DNA of 64,000 nucleotides from Pauljensenia sp902373545 (GCF_041432775.1 NZ_JAPWAG010000012.1:1-64000), one strand, 5' to 3'; shown: positions 20,157-30,613, counted from the first letter of the stretch. Numbers and translations are program-made. Notes: generated from the letters alone by a model not told the origin.

Positions 20157-21794
20157 GTGGCAGTGCTTCGCGCCCACGCAGATCATGTCGTCCAGCGGGC
20201 TACCCGTCTCTTCGTCGTCGCGCTTATGGCGGCGATCTCCCTGGCGGTCTTCGCCGCGCCCTCGCGCGCGGCAGATCAGACGTGGAGCGATGTCTCGACC
20301 ACGATCAACGGGCTCATTGATGAGGGCGTGTCCACCTACAAGGCGGGCGACGCCAAGGGCGGCAAGGACAAAGTCAACGACGCCTACTACAAGCACTACG
20401 AGATCACCGGCATGGAGAAGCAGGTCATGGCCCGCATCTCCGGCTCGCGCGTCTCCCAGGTGGAGATGGAGTTCTCCCTCCTGAAGAAGGCCATGAGTGA
20501 CGCCGACAGTGCGGGCGTCGATAGTCACGCTACGACCCTCAAGCAGTACATGGTCGAAGACGGCGCGTCCCTGGATGGCGTGGCCCCCGGGTCGGCGGCC
20601 CAGGCCTCGTCGGATGATTACAGCCCCGGCGCGTGGGGTGAGGTCGCCAAGACGATCAACGGCATCCTCGAAGACGGCGCCAACGCCTACAAGGGCGGCG
20701 ACGCCAAGGCCGGTAAGGACAAGGTCAACGAGGCCTACTACAAGCACTACGAGATCACCGGCATGGAGAAGCAGGTCATGAGCCGCATCTCCGGCTCGCG
20801 CGTCTCGCAGGTGGAGATGGAGTTCTCCCTCCTGAAGAAGGCCATGACCGACGACGACTCGGCGGCGGTCGACCAGCACCTCTCGACGCTGACGAACTAC
20901 ATCCGCGAGGACGCCAATAGCCTCGACGGCTACACCGGCAAGGCCGCCGACAAGGCCACCGAGGGGTCGACCACCTCCCCGTGGGTTGCCCAGTTCCTGC
21001 CTTCCCTCCTCGTCATCCTGCGCGAGGGCATGGAGGCGATCCTCGTCGTCGCCGCAGTCCTGGCCTACCTGGCCAAGGCCGGTCACAAGAAGAAGGCCCC
21101 GATCGTCTGGGGCGGCGTGGTGCTCGCCTTCGGCCTGTCCATCGGTCTGGCCTTCCTCTTCAGCTACGTCACCTCCCTGGCGGGAGCGAACCAGGAACTC
21201 CTCGAAGGCTTCGCGGCGCTCTTCGCGGTTGCCATGCTCATCTGGGTCTCCAACTGGATGATCAACAAGTCCTCGAACAAGGCGTGGGACGAGTACATCA
21301 AGAAGCAGACGGACGCCTCGCTGAGCAGCGGCTCCCTGCTGGGCCTGGCCTTCATTTCCTTCCTCGCGGTCCTGCGCGAGGGCGCCGAGACGATCCTCTT
21401 CTACGTCCCGATCGTCGCCGCCGCGGGCGACAAGGTCCACTACGTGTGGATCGGCCTGGCGGTCGGCCTCGTGGCCCTGGTCATCATCTACCTGCTCATC
21501 CAGTTCGCGGCGGTCCGCATCCCGCTGCGCCCCTTCTTCACCATTACCTCGCTGCTGATGGCCTTCATGGCCTTCACGTTTACGGGTTCTGGTATCGGGG
21601 AACTTCAGGAGGCTGACGTCGTGTCCCTGACGCCCATCTCCGGCTTCCCCACCATTGACCTCTTGGGGATCTACCCCCGAGTGGAGAACCTGGCCGCGCA
21701 AGCCATCGTTCTCGCCATCATCGTCGGTCTCTACTTCTTCGGAAAAGCTCGCCTCGCCCGCGAGGCCGCCGCCCAGTCGCGGGCCGAGGAATGA
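20157..21794 (+). CDS. FTR1-family iron permease with duplicated extracytoplasmic N-domain
   Basis: 545 aa. The GTG at 20157 is chosen for AGGAGG 6 nt upstream. A signal peptide ends near SRAAD. Then come two near-identical copies of a helical domain of about 95 residues (around residues 42-140 and 158-256), each with YYKHYEITGMEKQ and SQVEMEFSLLKKAM. Seven or so transmembrane helices follow with the two FTR1 iron motifs REGME and REGAE. FTR1 proteins move Fe3+ across the membrane, usually with an oxidase or a periplasmic partner. Here the partner is the P19-like gene that overlaps the stop region. This corresponds to Cj1658 of the Campylobacter P19 system. Confidence 0.9.
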   Translation: MAVLRAHADHVVQRATRLFVVALMAAISLAVFAAPSRAADQTWSDVSTTINGLIDEGVSTYKAGDAKGGKDKVNDAYYKHYEITGMEKQVMARISGSRVSQVEMEFSLLKKAMSDADSAGVDSHATTLKQYMVEDGASLDGVAPGSAAQASSDDYSPGAWGEVAKTINGILEDGANAYKGGDAKAGKDKVNEAYYKHYEITGMEKQVMSRISGSRVSQVEMEFSLLKKAMTDDDSAAVDQHLSTLTNYIREDANSLDGYTGKAADKATEGSTTSPWVAQFLPSLLVILREGMEAILVVAAVLAYLAKAGHKKKAPIVWGGVVLAFGLSIGLAFLFSYVTSLAGANQELLEGFAALFAVAMLIWVSNWMINKSSNKAWDEYIKKQTDASLSSGSLLGLAFISFLAVLREGAETILFYVPIVAAAGDKVHYVWIGLAVGLVALVIIYLLIQFAAVRIPLRPFFTITSLLMAFMAFTFTGSGIGELQEADVVSLTPISGFPTIDLLGIYPRVENLAAQAIVLAIIVGLYFFGKARLAREAAAQSRAEE

Positions 21795-21850
21795 CAGCAG
21801 TCGAGCGACACCGACTTTTCATCCAACCAACACGCACAGGAGATCATCAC

Positions 21851-22480
21851 ATGAAGCGTTCTCTGTTCCGCGTCGGCGCGGCCCTGGCCACGCTGGCCCT
21901 CGCAGGCACCCTGGCTGCCTGCTCCAACAACTCCTCGTCCTCCAGCGAGACGCCCGCGGGGCCGGCCTCGGCTTCGGCTAACCCTGCCGCCCCCGCCCCC
22001 GGCGAGGACGCTGGCTTCGAGGAGCAGCCCCTCGGCGACGAGGTCCACGTCGGTCCCCTCGTCGTGGGCGGCGTCTACTTCCAGCCCGTCGACATGGAGC
22101 CCGAGATGGGCACCCCGGCTGCCGAGTCCTCGATGCACATTGAGGCCGACGTCTCCGCCGCCGAAAACAACGACCTCGGCTACGGCGCGGGCGACTTCGT
22201 CCCCGGCCTGACCGTCGAGTACGCGATCAAGGACAAGTCCGGCACGGCCGTCCAGGAGGGTACGCTCATGCCGATGAACGCCTCCGATGGCCCGCACTAC
22301 GGCCTGAACCTGCCCAAGCTGGACGCCGGCACCTACGACGTGACCTTCACGATCAAGCCCCCCAGCGGCTGGCTGCTGCACACCGACAAGACCACGGGCG
22401 TCAAGGGCCGCTTCTGGACCGAGCCGCTCGTCGCCGAGTTCCCGGATTGGCAGTGGGATCCCACCGCCGTTTCGTGGTGA
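21851..22480 (+). CDS. P19/Tp34-family iron-binding lipoprotein
   Basis: 209 aa, ATG at 21851 with AGGAGA upstream. The signal peptide ends in lipobox LAAC, so the protein is anchored outside the membrane. After a low-complexity linker the body matches the P19/Tp34 (iron transporter, pfam10634) family: VGGVYFQPVDMEPEMG, then SSMHIEADVSA, and a late PHYG. The conserved Glu, Met and His residues here bind Cu2+ and Fe in Campylobacter P19. It lies 56 bp behind FTR1 and is the likely donor of iron to it. Confidence 0.88.
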   Translation: MKRSLFRVGAALATLALAGTLAACSNNSSSSSETPAGPASASANPAAPAPGEDAGFEEQPLGDEVHVGPLVVGGVYFQPVDMEPEMGTPAAESSMHIEADVSAAENNDLGYGAGDFVPGLTVEYAIKDKSGTAVQEGTLMPMNASDGPHYGLNLPKLDAGTYDVTFTIKPPSGWLLHTDKTTGVKGRFWTEPLVAEFPDWQWDPTAVSW

Positions 22481-22496
22481 TCGACTCTTAAGTAAC

Positions 22497-22544
22497 GCGG
22501 GGTCGAGGCCGTGGTTCCTTCCGGGATCGCTGGCCTCGATCCGC
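22497..22544 (+). terminator. Hairpin between the P19 and DUF2318 genes
   Basis: A stem of eight perfect pairs (TCGAGGCC with GGCCTCGA), extended by G-U and G-C pairs, with a 21-nt loop. It may end part of the transcripts after the P19 gene and lower expression of the distal genes, or act as an mRNA-stability element. Confidence 0.45.
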
Positions 22545-22617
22545 GCCCCCAGGGGGGACTAAACTCAACATCGGAGTCGCGTGGCTTCGGTGTGCCTGTA
22601 TTGAGAGAGGAAAGCCA

Positions 22618-23940
22618 ATGCTTGTGCAGATGAGTGAGGCGACGCTAACGTTGCTACTCACGATGCTCGCCGTCGGAGCTGTCATCCGCTTCATGCCCGC
22701 CGCCGGACATGGACGCCGTGGAAAGCTGGCGCGCTCGCGGGCCGCGTGGGGCGGCATCATCGCGGGCTTTGTCTCCTCCCTGTACCTGACGTTGCTCATC
22801 CTTCATGACCCCAAGTCCGTCAACCGCCAGACCGTCGGCCTGTACACGCTGCCGTTCGCGGTGGTCCTGGCCCTGGTCTTCCTTGCGTTGGTGGCCGTGC
22901 GCGCCCGCCGCATGCGCGCGCACCTGCCGGGAGGAGACGCGGATGACGAGGCCAAGGCGGCCTCGTCGATGGAGACCGCCCTGCCCGGGGACTTCCTCGT
23001 GCGCCTTGTTGGCGCGGCGTTCATCGCGCTGGTCCTGTTCCGCGCGGTGCCCACCGCCATGAACCAGGCGATCATGATGACGTCGGGCGGCGTCGCGATC
23101 TACTCGACCCCGATGGTGCTGGCCATCGTCGGCTACGTGCTGGCGTGGCTGCTCGTGTTCTTCCTGGCGTGGCTGTCGTACCGCCTGTGTTCGTGGAATA
23201 ACCGCGTGTGGCCGGCCGCGTTGATCCTGGCGGCCCTGCTGGCCAACTACGCGCTGCTCTTCGTGCGTATCCTCAAGGCCAAGCGCTGGATCAAGACTTC
23301 CAAGGAAGCGTGGGCGGTCATCTCCTGGTTCATTAACAACGAGGCCGTCTTCACGATCGTGGCCGCCGTGGCCCTGGGCGTCGTCGTCATTCTGACGTGG
23401 CGCGCGTCGCGCGCGATCCCCACCGTCGGGTCCAACCCCGCCGAGAGCCGCCTGGGCCGCGCCCGCTCGCGCCTGTACAAGTCCATGGCTGGCACCGCCG
23501 CGATCGGCTACCTGTGCGGCGCCCTGCTCATCACCGTGGGCGTGGCCTACGGCAGCCAGGAGATCGAGCTCTCGCCGCCGGAGTCCTTCAGCGTCGTCGA
23601 GGACCAGGTGAGCGTCAACCTGGCCGATATTTCCGACGGCCACCTGCACCGCTTCGAGTACACGACCTCGGGCGGCGTGAAGGTGCGCTTCATCGTCATC
23701 CAGAAATCTGGCTCCTCCTTCGGCGTGGGCCTGGATGCCTGCGAGATCTGCGGGCCCTCGGGCTACTACGAGAAGGACGGCAAGGTCATCTGCAAGCTGT
23801 GTGAAGTGGCGATGAACATCGCGACGATCGGCTTTAAGGGTGGCTGTAACCCCATCCCCATTGACTACAAGGTCTCGAACGGGACACTGACCGTGCCGAT
23901 TTCGGCGCTTGAGGCCTCGGCCTCCATCTTCGCGAAGTAA
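22618..23940 (+). CDS. DUF2318 membrane protein of the P19 iron system
   Basis: 440 aa, GAGAGG 7 nt before the ATG. Eight or so transmembrane helices fill the first 330 residues. The C-terminal domain is DUF2318 with a CxxC-x(n)-CxxC-like set: ACEICGPSGYYEKDGKVICKLC as separate pairs (CEIC and CKLC), then NIATIGFKGGCNPIP. The cysteines may bind a metal or an Fe-S centre, and the family is annotated as Fe-S-membrane proteins. It is the equivalent of Cj1660, which sits between P19 and the permeases in Campylobacter. Role unproven; a redox step in iron release is the usual proposal. Confidence 0.85.
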   Translation: MLVQMSEATLTLLLTMLAVGAVIRFMPAAGHGRRGKLARSRAAWGGIIAGFVSSLYLTLLILHDPKSVNRQTVGLYTLPFAVVLALVFLALVAVRARRMRAHLPGGDADDEAKAASSMETALPGDFLVRLVGAAFIALVLFRAVPTAMNQAIMMTSGGVAIYSTPMVLAIVGYVLAWLLVFFLAWLSYRLCSWNNRVWPAALILAALLANYALLFVRILKAKRWIKTSKEAWAVISWFINNEAVFTIVAAVALGVVVILTWRASRAIPTVGSNPAESRLGRARSRLYKSMAGTAAIGYLCGALLITVGVAYGSQEIELSPPESFSVVEDQVSVNLADISDGHLHRFEYTTSGGVKVRFIVIQKSGSSFGVGLDACEICGPSGYYEKDGKVICKLCEVAMNIATIGFKGGCNPIPIDYKVSNGTLTVPISALEASASIFAK

Positions 23941-23950
23941 AGGGACTCAC

Positions 23951-25228
23951 GTGTTTTTCCGAATGCTGCGAGGGGCCCTCACGAGGCGCGGTAACCGCCA
24001 CCTCATGATCGCCCTGACCGTCGCCCTGGGCGCGGGTGTGGCCACGTCCATGCTCTCCGTCATGTTCAACGTGGGTGACAAGGTCAACCAGGAACTCAAG
24101 TCATACGGCGCCAATATTGTTGTGCGTCCTCAGGGTGCGGCCGTCCTCGACGACCTGTACAACACGGGCGAGGCCTCAGAGGCGCGCTCGTACCTGCGCG
24201 AGGACGAGCTGGGCAACATCAAGACGATCTTTTGGACCTACAACATCCTCGACTTCGCGCCGCTGCTGAGCGTGTCGGCGACCGACGCCAGCGGGGAACG
24301 CGTGCCCACGACGGGCACCTGGTTCAGCCACCACCTCGAGTTGGCCACCGGTGAGAGCGTCGAGACCGGTCTGGACAAGCTGCGCGGCTGGTGGGGCCTG
24401 GAGGGCGCCTGGCCCGGCGACGACGACCCGACCGGAGCGGTTATCGGCTCGTCCTACGCGGCCGCCCGAGGCCTCGGCGTCGGCGACTCCTTCACGCTCA
24501 CCCGCGAGGGCGTCACCCAGGACTTCACGGTCACTGGCATCGTCACCACCGGCGACGACGCGGACCGCGGCGTGTTCATCCAGCTGCCTGCCGCCCAGAC
24601 GCTCCTGGGCCGCGAGGGCGCCGTCGGAAGCGTCGAGGTTTCCGCCCTGACCACCCCGGACAATGACCTGGCCCGCAAGGCCGCGAAGAACCCGAACTCG
24701 CTGAGCGTGTCCGAGAAGGAAACCTGGTACTGCACCGCCTACGTGTCCTCGATCGCCTTCCAGATCGAGGAAGTCATGACGGACTCCGTGGCCCGCCCGG
24801 TGCGTCAGGTCGCCCAGTCCGAAGGCGTCATCCTGGAGAAGACCCAGCTGCTCATGGTCCTCGTGACCGTCCTGGCGCTCATCGCCTCGGCCCTGGCCAT
24901 CGCGAACCTGGTGACAGCGGGCGTCATGGAGCGCTCCAGCGAGATCGGCCTCATGAAGGCCGTGGGTGCCAAAGACAAGCAGATCATCGCCCTGTTCCTG
25001 ACCGAGACGATCATCGTCGGCCTGGCCGGAGGGCTCCTCGGATACGCGGGCGGACTCGGCCTCGCGCAGGCGATCGGCTACATGGTCTTCGGCTCGTCCA
25101 TCGCTTTTGTGCCCGTCGTCGTCGGCCTCGTCGCCGTCCTCGTCATCCTTGTCGTCCTGGGAGCCTCCATTCCCGCGATCCGCTACCTGCTGCGCCTCAA
25201 CGCGGCCGAAGTCCTGCACGGAAGGTGA
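23951..25228 (+). CDS. MacB/FtsX-like ABC permease 1 of the iron cluster
   Basis: 425 aa from the GTG at 23951, just 10 bp after the DUF2318 stop, with AAGGGAC upstream. One N-terminal transmembrane helix is followed by a large periplasmic MacB-type domain and three C-terminal helices, the FtsX layout. The conserved SSEIGLMKAVGA segment precedes the last two helices. It pairs with the next permease and the ATPase. Equivalent to Cj1661/Cj1662. Such transporters often do not import but couple ATP hydrolysis to work on periplasmic proteins. Confidence 0.85.
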   Translation: MFFRMLRGALTRRGNRHLMIALTVALGAGVATSMLSVMFNVGDKVNQELKSYGANIVVRPQGAAVLDDLYNTGEASEARSYLREDELGNIKTIFWTYNILDFAPLLSVSATDASGERVPTTGTWFSHHLELATGESVETGLDKLRGWWGLEGAWPGDDDPTGAVIGSSYAAARGLGVGDSFTLTREGVTQDFTVTGIVTTGDDADRGVFIQLPAAQTLLGREGAVGSVEVSALTTPDNDLARKAAKNPNSLSVSEKETWYCTAYVSSIAFQIEEVMTDSVARPVRQVAQSEGVILEKTQLLMVLVTVLALIASALAIANLVTAGVMERSSEIGLMKAVGAKDKQIIALFLTETIIVGLAGGLLGYAGGLGLAQAIGYMVFGSSIAFVPVVVGLVAVLVILVVLGASIPAIRYLLRLNAAEVLHGR

Positions 25229-25233
25229 TTCCC

Positions 25234-26463
25234 ATGTCCAGACGAGCAATGTTCTGGAAGATGGTCACCTCTTCCATCCTGCGCCGCCGCTCCCGCGTCC
25301 TCATCGCGGTCCTGGCCGTCGCCATCGGCGCGACCACGCTGTCCGGCCTCGTGACGATCGCCGTGGACGTGCCCGCCCAGCTGGCCCGCGAGATCCGCTC
25401 CTACGGCGCCAACCTGGTCGTCACACCCGCCGGCGAGGGGGCCCTCACGGACGAGGCCGTGGCCGCGTCCACCGCCCTGGTTCCCTCCGGCGCTCTCGTT
25501 GGATCCGCAGCCTTCGACTACGAGACCGTCACCATCAACGATCAGCCCTACGTCGCCGGCGGCGCAGACCTGGCGGCCGTGCAAGCCATGAACCCCTCCT
25601 GGTTCGTGGACGGGGCGTGGCCCCAAGACCTCGGACAGGTCCTCGTAGGCGAGCAGATCGCCTCGACGATCGACGTCAAGGCTGGCGACACCATCACGGT
25701 CAGCCAGCTGGACAGCAATGCCGCCTCGAAGGGCGCCCAGGGCCAGTCCGGCGCCACCCAAGACCCGCAGTCCGGCGCGGACGGGCAGGACGCAGCCCCG
25801 GCCTCGGCCCTGAAGGTCGACCCCAGGAGCGTCACCCTGACCGTCTCCGGCATCCTCAAAACCGGCGGCAACGAAGACGGGTACGTGTACATGTCCACCC
25901 AGGACATGTCCCAGCTGACCGGGACCAGCGACACGGTGACGCTGGCCGAGTACTCGATCGCCCTGGAGGGCGACCAGCTCAGCGCCGTCGCCGACGCCAT
26001 GAACGCCGCGAACCCCGAGGTTCACGCCCAGACTGTGCGTCGCCTCGCCCAGTCCGACACGGGCGTCCTCGCGATGCTGCGCTCCCTCCTGGTCGTCATC
26101 ACCGTCATCGTCTTGGCGCTGACCATGATCGGCGTGTCCACCACGATGATCGCCGTCGTTACCGAGCGCCGCAACGAAATCGGCCTGCGCAAGGCCCTGG
26201 GCGCCACCGGGCGCTCCATCACCCGCGAGTTCATGGGCGAAGGCGTCATGCTCGGGCTCATCGGAGGCGTCCTGGGTGCCGGGGCGGGCTACGGCCTCGC
26301 CGTCCTCATTTCCACCTCCGTGTTCCACCGGACCATCTCGCTGCACCCCGTGATCCTCCTCGGCACCGTCGCGTGCTCGATCCTCATCGCCGTCCTCGCC
26401 TGCCTCCCGCCCGTGCGCCGCGCACTGGCCGTCGACCCCGCGCTCGTCCTGCGCGGAGAATGA
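25234..26463 (+). CDS. MacB/FtsX-like ABC permease 2 of the iron cluster
   Basis: About 409 aa. The ATG at 25234 is chosen for GGAAGG upstream; a GTG at 25225 overlapping the previous stop is also possible. It is a diverged paralogue of permease 1, with the same layout: an N-terminal helix, a periplasmic domain with a Gly/Gln/Ala-rich insert near residues 165-195, and three C-terminal helices preceded by RRNEIGLRKALGATG. The two permeases probably form a heterodimer. Confidence 0.85.
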   Translation: MSRRAMFWKMVTSSILRRRSRVLIAVLAVAIGATTLSGLVTIAVDVPAQLAREIRSYGANLVVTPAGEGALTDEAVAASTALVPSGALVGSAAFDYETVTINDQPYVAGGADLAAVQAMNPSWFVDGAWPQDLGQVLVGEQIASTIDVKAGDTITVSQLDSNAASKGAQGQSGATQDPQSGADGQDAAPASALKVDPRSVTLTVSGILKTGGNEDGYVYMSTQDMSQLTGTSDTVTLAEYSIALEGDQLSAVADAMNAANPEVHAQTVRRLAQSDTGVLAMLRSLLVVITVIVLALTMIGVSTTMIAVVTERRNEIGLRKALGATGRSITREFMGEGVMLGLIGGVLGAGAGYGLAVLISTSVFHRTISLHPVILLGTVACSILIAVLACLPPVRRALAVDPALVLRGE

Positions 26464-26471
26464 GAGCCACC

Positions 26472-27328
<857 letters not shown>

Positions 27329-27332
<4 letters not shown>

Positions 27333-27895
27333 CCACCACCCGACCCACCCACGCCAGCCGATCCCGCTGGGCAGCCCCGGCCTCGTTCGCGGTCCTCGGC
27401 GCGCTCGGCGCAACCATCCTGGGCGCGTGCACGCCTAACACCGGCCTGGACATGTCCAAGCCCCTGAGCGACGGCACGTGGACCGCCCAATCCAACCCCG
27501 ACGACCAAGGCTCCATCGGCACGATCACCATCACCGTCGAGGGCGGGCACATCACCGCCACCTCCTACGAGACGACGCTGGCCGACGGCACCGACAAGGG
27601 CGCCGACTACGGCAAGAGCTCATCCGGTGAGGTCTTCAACCAGGACTACTACAAGAAGGCGCAGGCCGCCGTCGCCTCCTACCAGGAGTACTCCGACAAC
27701 CTCACCAAGGTCGGCGACCCCGCCAAGGTCGACGTCATCACCGGCGCGACCGTCGCCCACCAGCAGTTCATCCAGGCCGCCATCCGCGCCATCGCCGCCG
27801 CCCAGGGCGTGTCCCCCGACGGCGCCGACGACATCGACATCCCCGGCCTGAACGACGCCACGAAGGACGCCGAGACCGGGGACTCCGACGGCTGA
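27329..27895 (+). CDS. FMN-binding-domain lipoprotein
   Basis: 188 aa, coupled to the ATPase by a 4-bp overlap. The signal peptide ends in LGAC, a lipobox, so it is anchored outside. The body is a single FMN-binding domain (GTWTAQSNPDDQGSIGTITI...) with VITGATVAHQQF; the [S/T]GAT element is the site where ApbE attaches FMN covalently to threonine. An ApbE gene follows directly. This suggests a one-electron carrier outside the membrane in the iron cluster, perhaps to reduce Fe3+. The Campylobacter cluster has thioredoxin-like proteins in this position instead. Confidence 0.88.
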
Positions 27896-27926
27896 GGCCA
27901 GGGGGCGCTCGGGCAGCAACGAGGCC

Positions 27927-29282
27927 GTGGCCGATCCGTCGGGTTCAGCGCGCTCGGCGAAGCCCGTCAGTGTCGGCGAGGGCTCGTGCGCGAACGCCGC
28001 TGGGCTTGCGGGCGGGACCGATGCGGTGGCCGGTGTTGCTGTCGGCGCTGCTGCCGGTGCTGCTGCCGATCCTGCTGGTGAATCGGGCGTGGCTGGTGCT
28101 TCCTCAGGAGCGACAGCCGAAGCCGCGGTTTCGCCGATGTGGCGCTCCTCCTTTCCAGCCATGGGTACGCGCGTTGACCTGATCGGCTGGGGCGGGAACG
28201 GCATGGCTATCGTCAACGCCATTGTCGAGGTCGTGGCGCGCCACGAGGACCTGTGGAGTGTCTTCCGGGTTTCTTCCGAGGTATCGCGGCTCAATGCCGC
28301 TGTCGCTTCGGCTGGGGGCGGTGAGGGTGTTTCCCGTCACTTGGCTGAATCCGCGGAAGGCAGCCACGGCCTCGTCGTCAGTGAGGACACCGACCGGCTG
28401 CTGCGCGACGCGCTGGCGCTCGCGGAGGCGACCGGCGGGGCATTCAACCCGCTGATCGGGCCGCTCGTCGCGGCGTGGGACGTGCGGGCGATGCGCGCCG
28501 CGTTTGTCGCGGGAGCCCCGCTGCCTCCTGCGCCGTCCTCGCGCGTTGTGGAGGCGGCGTTGCGCGCGTCGTCGTGGGGCTTGCTGTCGCGGGTCGGCGA
28601 GCGGCGCTGGGCGGTGGGCGTTCCTGCCGAGTCCGTCGGTGGTGTAGATGCGCCCAGCCCGCGCCTCGACCTGGGCGGCATTGCGAAGGGGTACACCGCT
28701 GATGCATGCCGCGACCTGGCGGTGTCCATGGGAGCGCGCGGCGTCTTGGTGTCAGTGGGGACGTCGTCGGTGTCTGTGAGTGGTACTCGCGCCGACGGTT
28801 CGCCGTGGCGCGCAGGCCTGCGTGATCCTCACGGCGCGCCCACGGCGATTGCCGGCGTCGTGGAACTGCCTGCGGACGGCATGGCGTCCCTGTCGACGTC
28901 TGGGGACAACCTGGGGCCGCTGGGGGATGCTCGTGCGCTTTGTGCGGGGCCTGTGTCGGAGTGTGTGGCGGAGCGTGTGTCGGAGTGTGTGGCGGAGCGT
29001 GCGGCCGATCTGCGCGCGCGTGAAACATCGCGTGAAACACCCGGTGGCGGCGGTCGGATTTTCGACCATCACATCATCGACCCGCGTACGGGTTACCCCG
29101 CGCGTTCGGGCGTTCGGCAGGTCAGTGTCGTGGCCTCGTCGGGTGTGTTGGCGGAGGCGCTGTCCACCGCGCTGCTCGTCGATCCGTCCATCGATGTTTC
29201 GGACGTCGCGGCCCGCTGGGCCCGCGCGATGGGCGCCCCGGCCTCGGCGAAGGTAGTGGGCCTGGTGCGTGCGGCGCGGTGA
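27927..29282 (+). CDS. apbE: ApbE: FAD:protein FMN transferase
   Basis: Up to 451 aa. The GTG at 27927 gives a low-complexity Ala/Gly-rich leader of about 70 residues, so the true start may be later; the conserved domain begins at MWRSSFPAMGTRVDLIG. Motifs of the ApbE family follow: DLGGIAKGYTADACRDL, and HHIIDPRTGYPARSGV, which bind Mg2+ and FAD. A repeated SECVAER segment around 28960-29000 is an insertion not usual in the family. There is no clear signal peptide, so where it acts is unclear. Its obvious target is the FMN-binding lipoprotein 31 bp upstream. Confidence 0.88.
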   Translation: MADPSGSARSAKPVSVGEGSCANAAGLAGGTDAVAGVAVGAAAGAAADPAGESGVAGASSGATAEAAVSPMWRSSFPAMGTRVDLIGWGGNGMAIVNAIVEVVARHEDLWSVFRVSSEVSRLNAAVASAGGGEGVSRHLAESAEGSHGLVVSEDTDRLLRDALALAEATGGAFNPLIGPLVAAWDVRAMRAAFVAGAPLPPAPSSRVVEAALRASSWGLLSRVGERRWAVGVPAESVGGVDAPSPRLDLGGIAKGYTADACRDLAVSMGARGVLVSVGTSSVSVSGTRADGSPWRAGLRDPHGAPTAIAGVVELPADGMASLSTSGDNLGPLGDARALCAGPVSECVAERVSECVAERAADLRARETSRETPGGGGRIFDHHIIDPRTGYPARSGVRQVSVVASSGVLAEALSTALLVDPSIDVSDVAARWARAMGAPASAKVVGLVRAAR

Positions 29283-29530
29283 ACGAGCATTGCGCTAGAA
29301 GAGTAAGCAATGCACTAGATAGCACGGCATTGCACTGGATAGTAGCTAGTGCAATGCTTCCCTATGTGGTGCATCGCTGCCTAAGGCTGAACTGACATGG
29401 GGCGCGGCTTGGGGTAGCCCCGATGAGAGTATCGAACAGGGATTATCCACAGGCTTCGTTATGGTGCGAGTTATCCACAGGTGTCGGTTGTGTGGGTGAC
29501 GAGTGCGGCTCGCATGAGGATCATCAATGT
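29283..29530. other. Intergenic region with dyad array 1
   Basis: 248 bp between apbE and the AbiEi/DUF559-type gene. The left 100 bp are the repeat array; the rest is AT-richer than the neighbours and contains two copies of a TTATCCACAGG-like word (around 29440 and 29469). No other gene is seen. Confidence 0.5.
29287..29377. repeat. Dyad array 1 (20-bp period), left of the AbiEi/DUF559 gene
   Basis: Direct 10-bp cores of the type GCATTGCACT start at 29287, 29307 and 29327, exactly 20 bp apart. Then the orientation flips: inverted cores start at 29348 (AGTGCAATGC) and 29368. The two central cores form a perfect 10-bp inverted repeat around an 11-nt spacer. Confidence 0.85.
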
Positions 29531-30613
29531 ATGAGTATTCGATCGATGACGGTCCTGACATCGCCCTCACAGTCTGAGGGTACCCTTCAGCAACCACGTG
29601 CCGATGCGTGTGTGTGGATTCGGAAAGGTTGCTACGTCCGTGTTGATAGTCCTGATGCGTTCACGACTATCTGGGATTCATGGGCGACAGTAGCCCAAGC
29701 CAGGCTCCTTGCGGTATGTGTCGGAGCGAAGCGGCAGGCTGTTTTCGTCGGTAATAGTGCCCTCGTTGCGCGTTCAATTCCATTGTGGGAGGCCAATCCG
29801 GATGTTGTGGCGTGGTTCGGTGTACGACATGGAAAGCGGAGATTGCCTCCTGTTAGAACGATGGTAGCTACCGTTCCGCCGGTCTATGTCTACGCGACCA
29901 CCAGTCGACCATCAGAAGACGCATTGGAAATCATCGATGGGCTCCGATGCGAATCTGTTATCGACGCGGTTGTGCGTATGGCGTGTCATTCAGAAGCTTT
30001 GAGTGCTTTTGTCGCAGCCTGCATGGTGTTGCGTCACGAGTCAGGCTTCTCGAAGTTTGCTCAAGATGAAGCCAGATGCCTGGCAGAAATGACCAAAGAT
30101 GCGATGAAGGTACGTCTGATAGAACGGCGACGGGCGGCTACCTGCATTCCTTACAAGCGAGCGGAGAGAATCATAGACGCCGCTGACCCGGGCTGCGACA
30201 ACCCTGCCGAGGCTGCACTGCTGTGGGTTCTCAAGTCGGTGAGTGCCTTCGAGGTCGTGACCCAGTTCGAGATCGTCGTCAACGGGCACCGCTACTTTGC
30301 GGATATCGCGATTCCGGGACTCATGATCATCTTCGAGTTCGATGGCATTGGAAAACTGGGCAAGGATGATGCTGAGTTCGCGCGGGCGAAGCGTGACTGG
30401 ATCCAGCGAGAAAATGATCTGCGTAGTGCCGGGTGGACGATATACCGGGTCTCTTGGAGGGACTATGAAGATTTCGCCGCGTTACGTGCGTGGGCGATCA
30501 AGCTCCTCCGGCCGCATCAAGTTGCTATCCCTGAGCATGCCGAGGCACTGTGGGCGTTGCCGACTGAAGCGTGTGATGGCCCGAGTCGGCGTTTTCATAC
30601 GCGCAGTCGGTAG
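29531..30613 (+). CDS. AbiEi/DUF559-type protein with nuclease-like C-terminal domain
   Basis: About 360 aa from the ATG at 29531 (GAGG 10 nt upstream); a start at 29423 is open but adds an unlikely leader. The N-terminal half resembles the AbiEi antitoxin-like proteins of actinobacteria (IRKGCYVRVDSPDAF, then ARLLAVCV). The C-terminal half matches DUF559/Vsr-like endonuclease folds: ADIAIPGLMIIFEFDGIGK, then a long Lys/Arg/Glu helix and SAGWTIYRVSW. The D...EFDG pair looks like the metal site of PD-(D/E)XK enzymes. No AbiEii toxin partner is next to it. G+C is lower than the neighbours, and both sides carry the dyad arrays, so the locus looks like an acquired cassette. Confidence 0.75.
   Translation: MSIRSMTVLTSPSQSEGTLQQPRADACVWIRKGCYVRVDSPDAFTTIWDSWATVAQARLLAVCVGAKRQAVFVGNSALVARSIPLWEANPDVVAWFGVRHGKRRLPPVRTMVATVPPVYVYATTSRPSEDALEIIDGLRCESVIDAVVRMACHSEALSAFVAACMVLRHESGFSKFAQDEARCLAEMTKDAMKVRLIERRRAATCIPYKRAERIIDAADPGCDNPAEAALLWVLKSVSAFEVVTQFEIVVNGHRYFADIAIPGLMIIFEFDGIGKLGKDDAEFARAKRDWIQRENDLRSAGWTIYRVSWRDYEDFAALRAWAIKLLRPHQVAIPEHAEALWALPTEACDGPSRRFHTRSR

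Noticed and set aside
25107..26471. Upstream extension of the ABC ATPase frame through the permease gene
   Set aside because: Arg/Pro-rich shadow translation; the real start is at 26472 or 26460.
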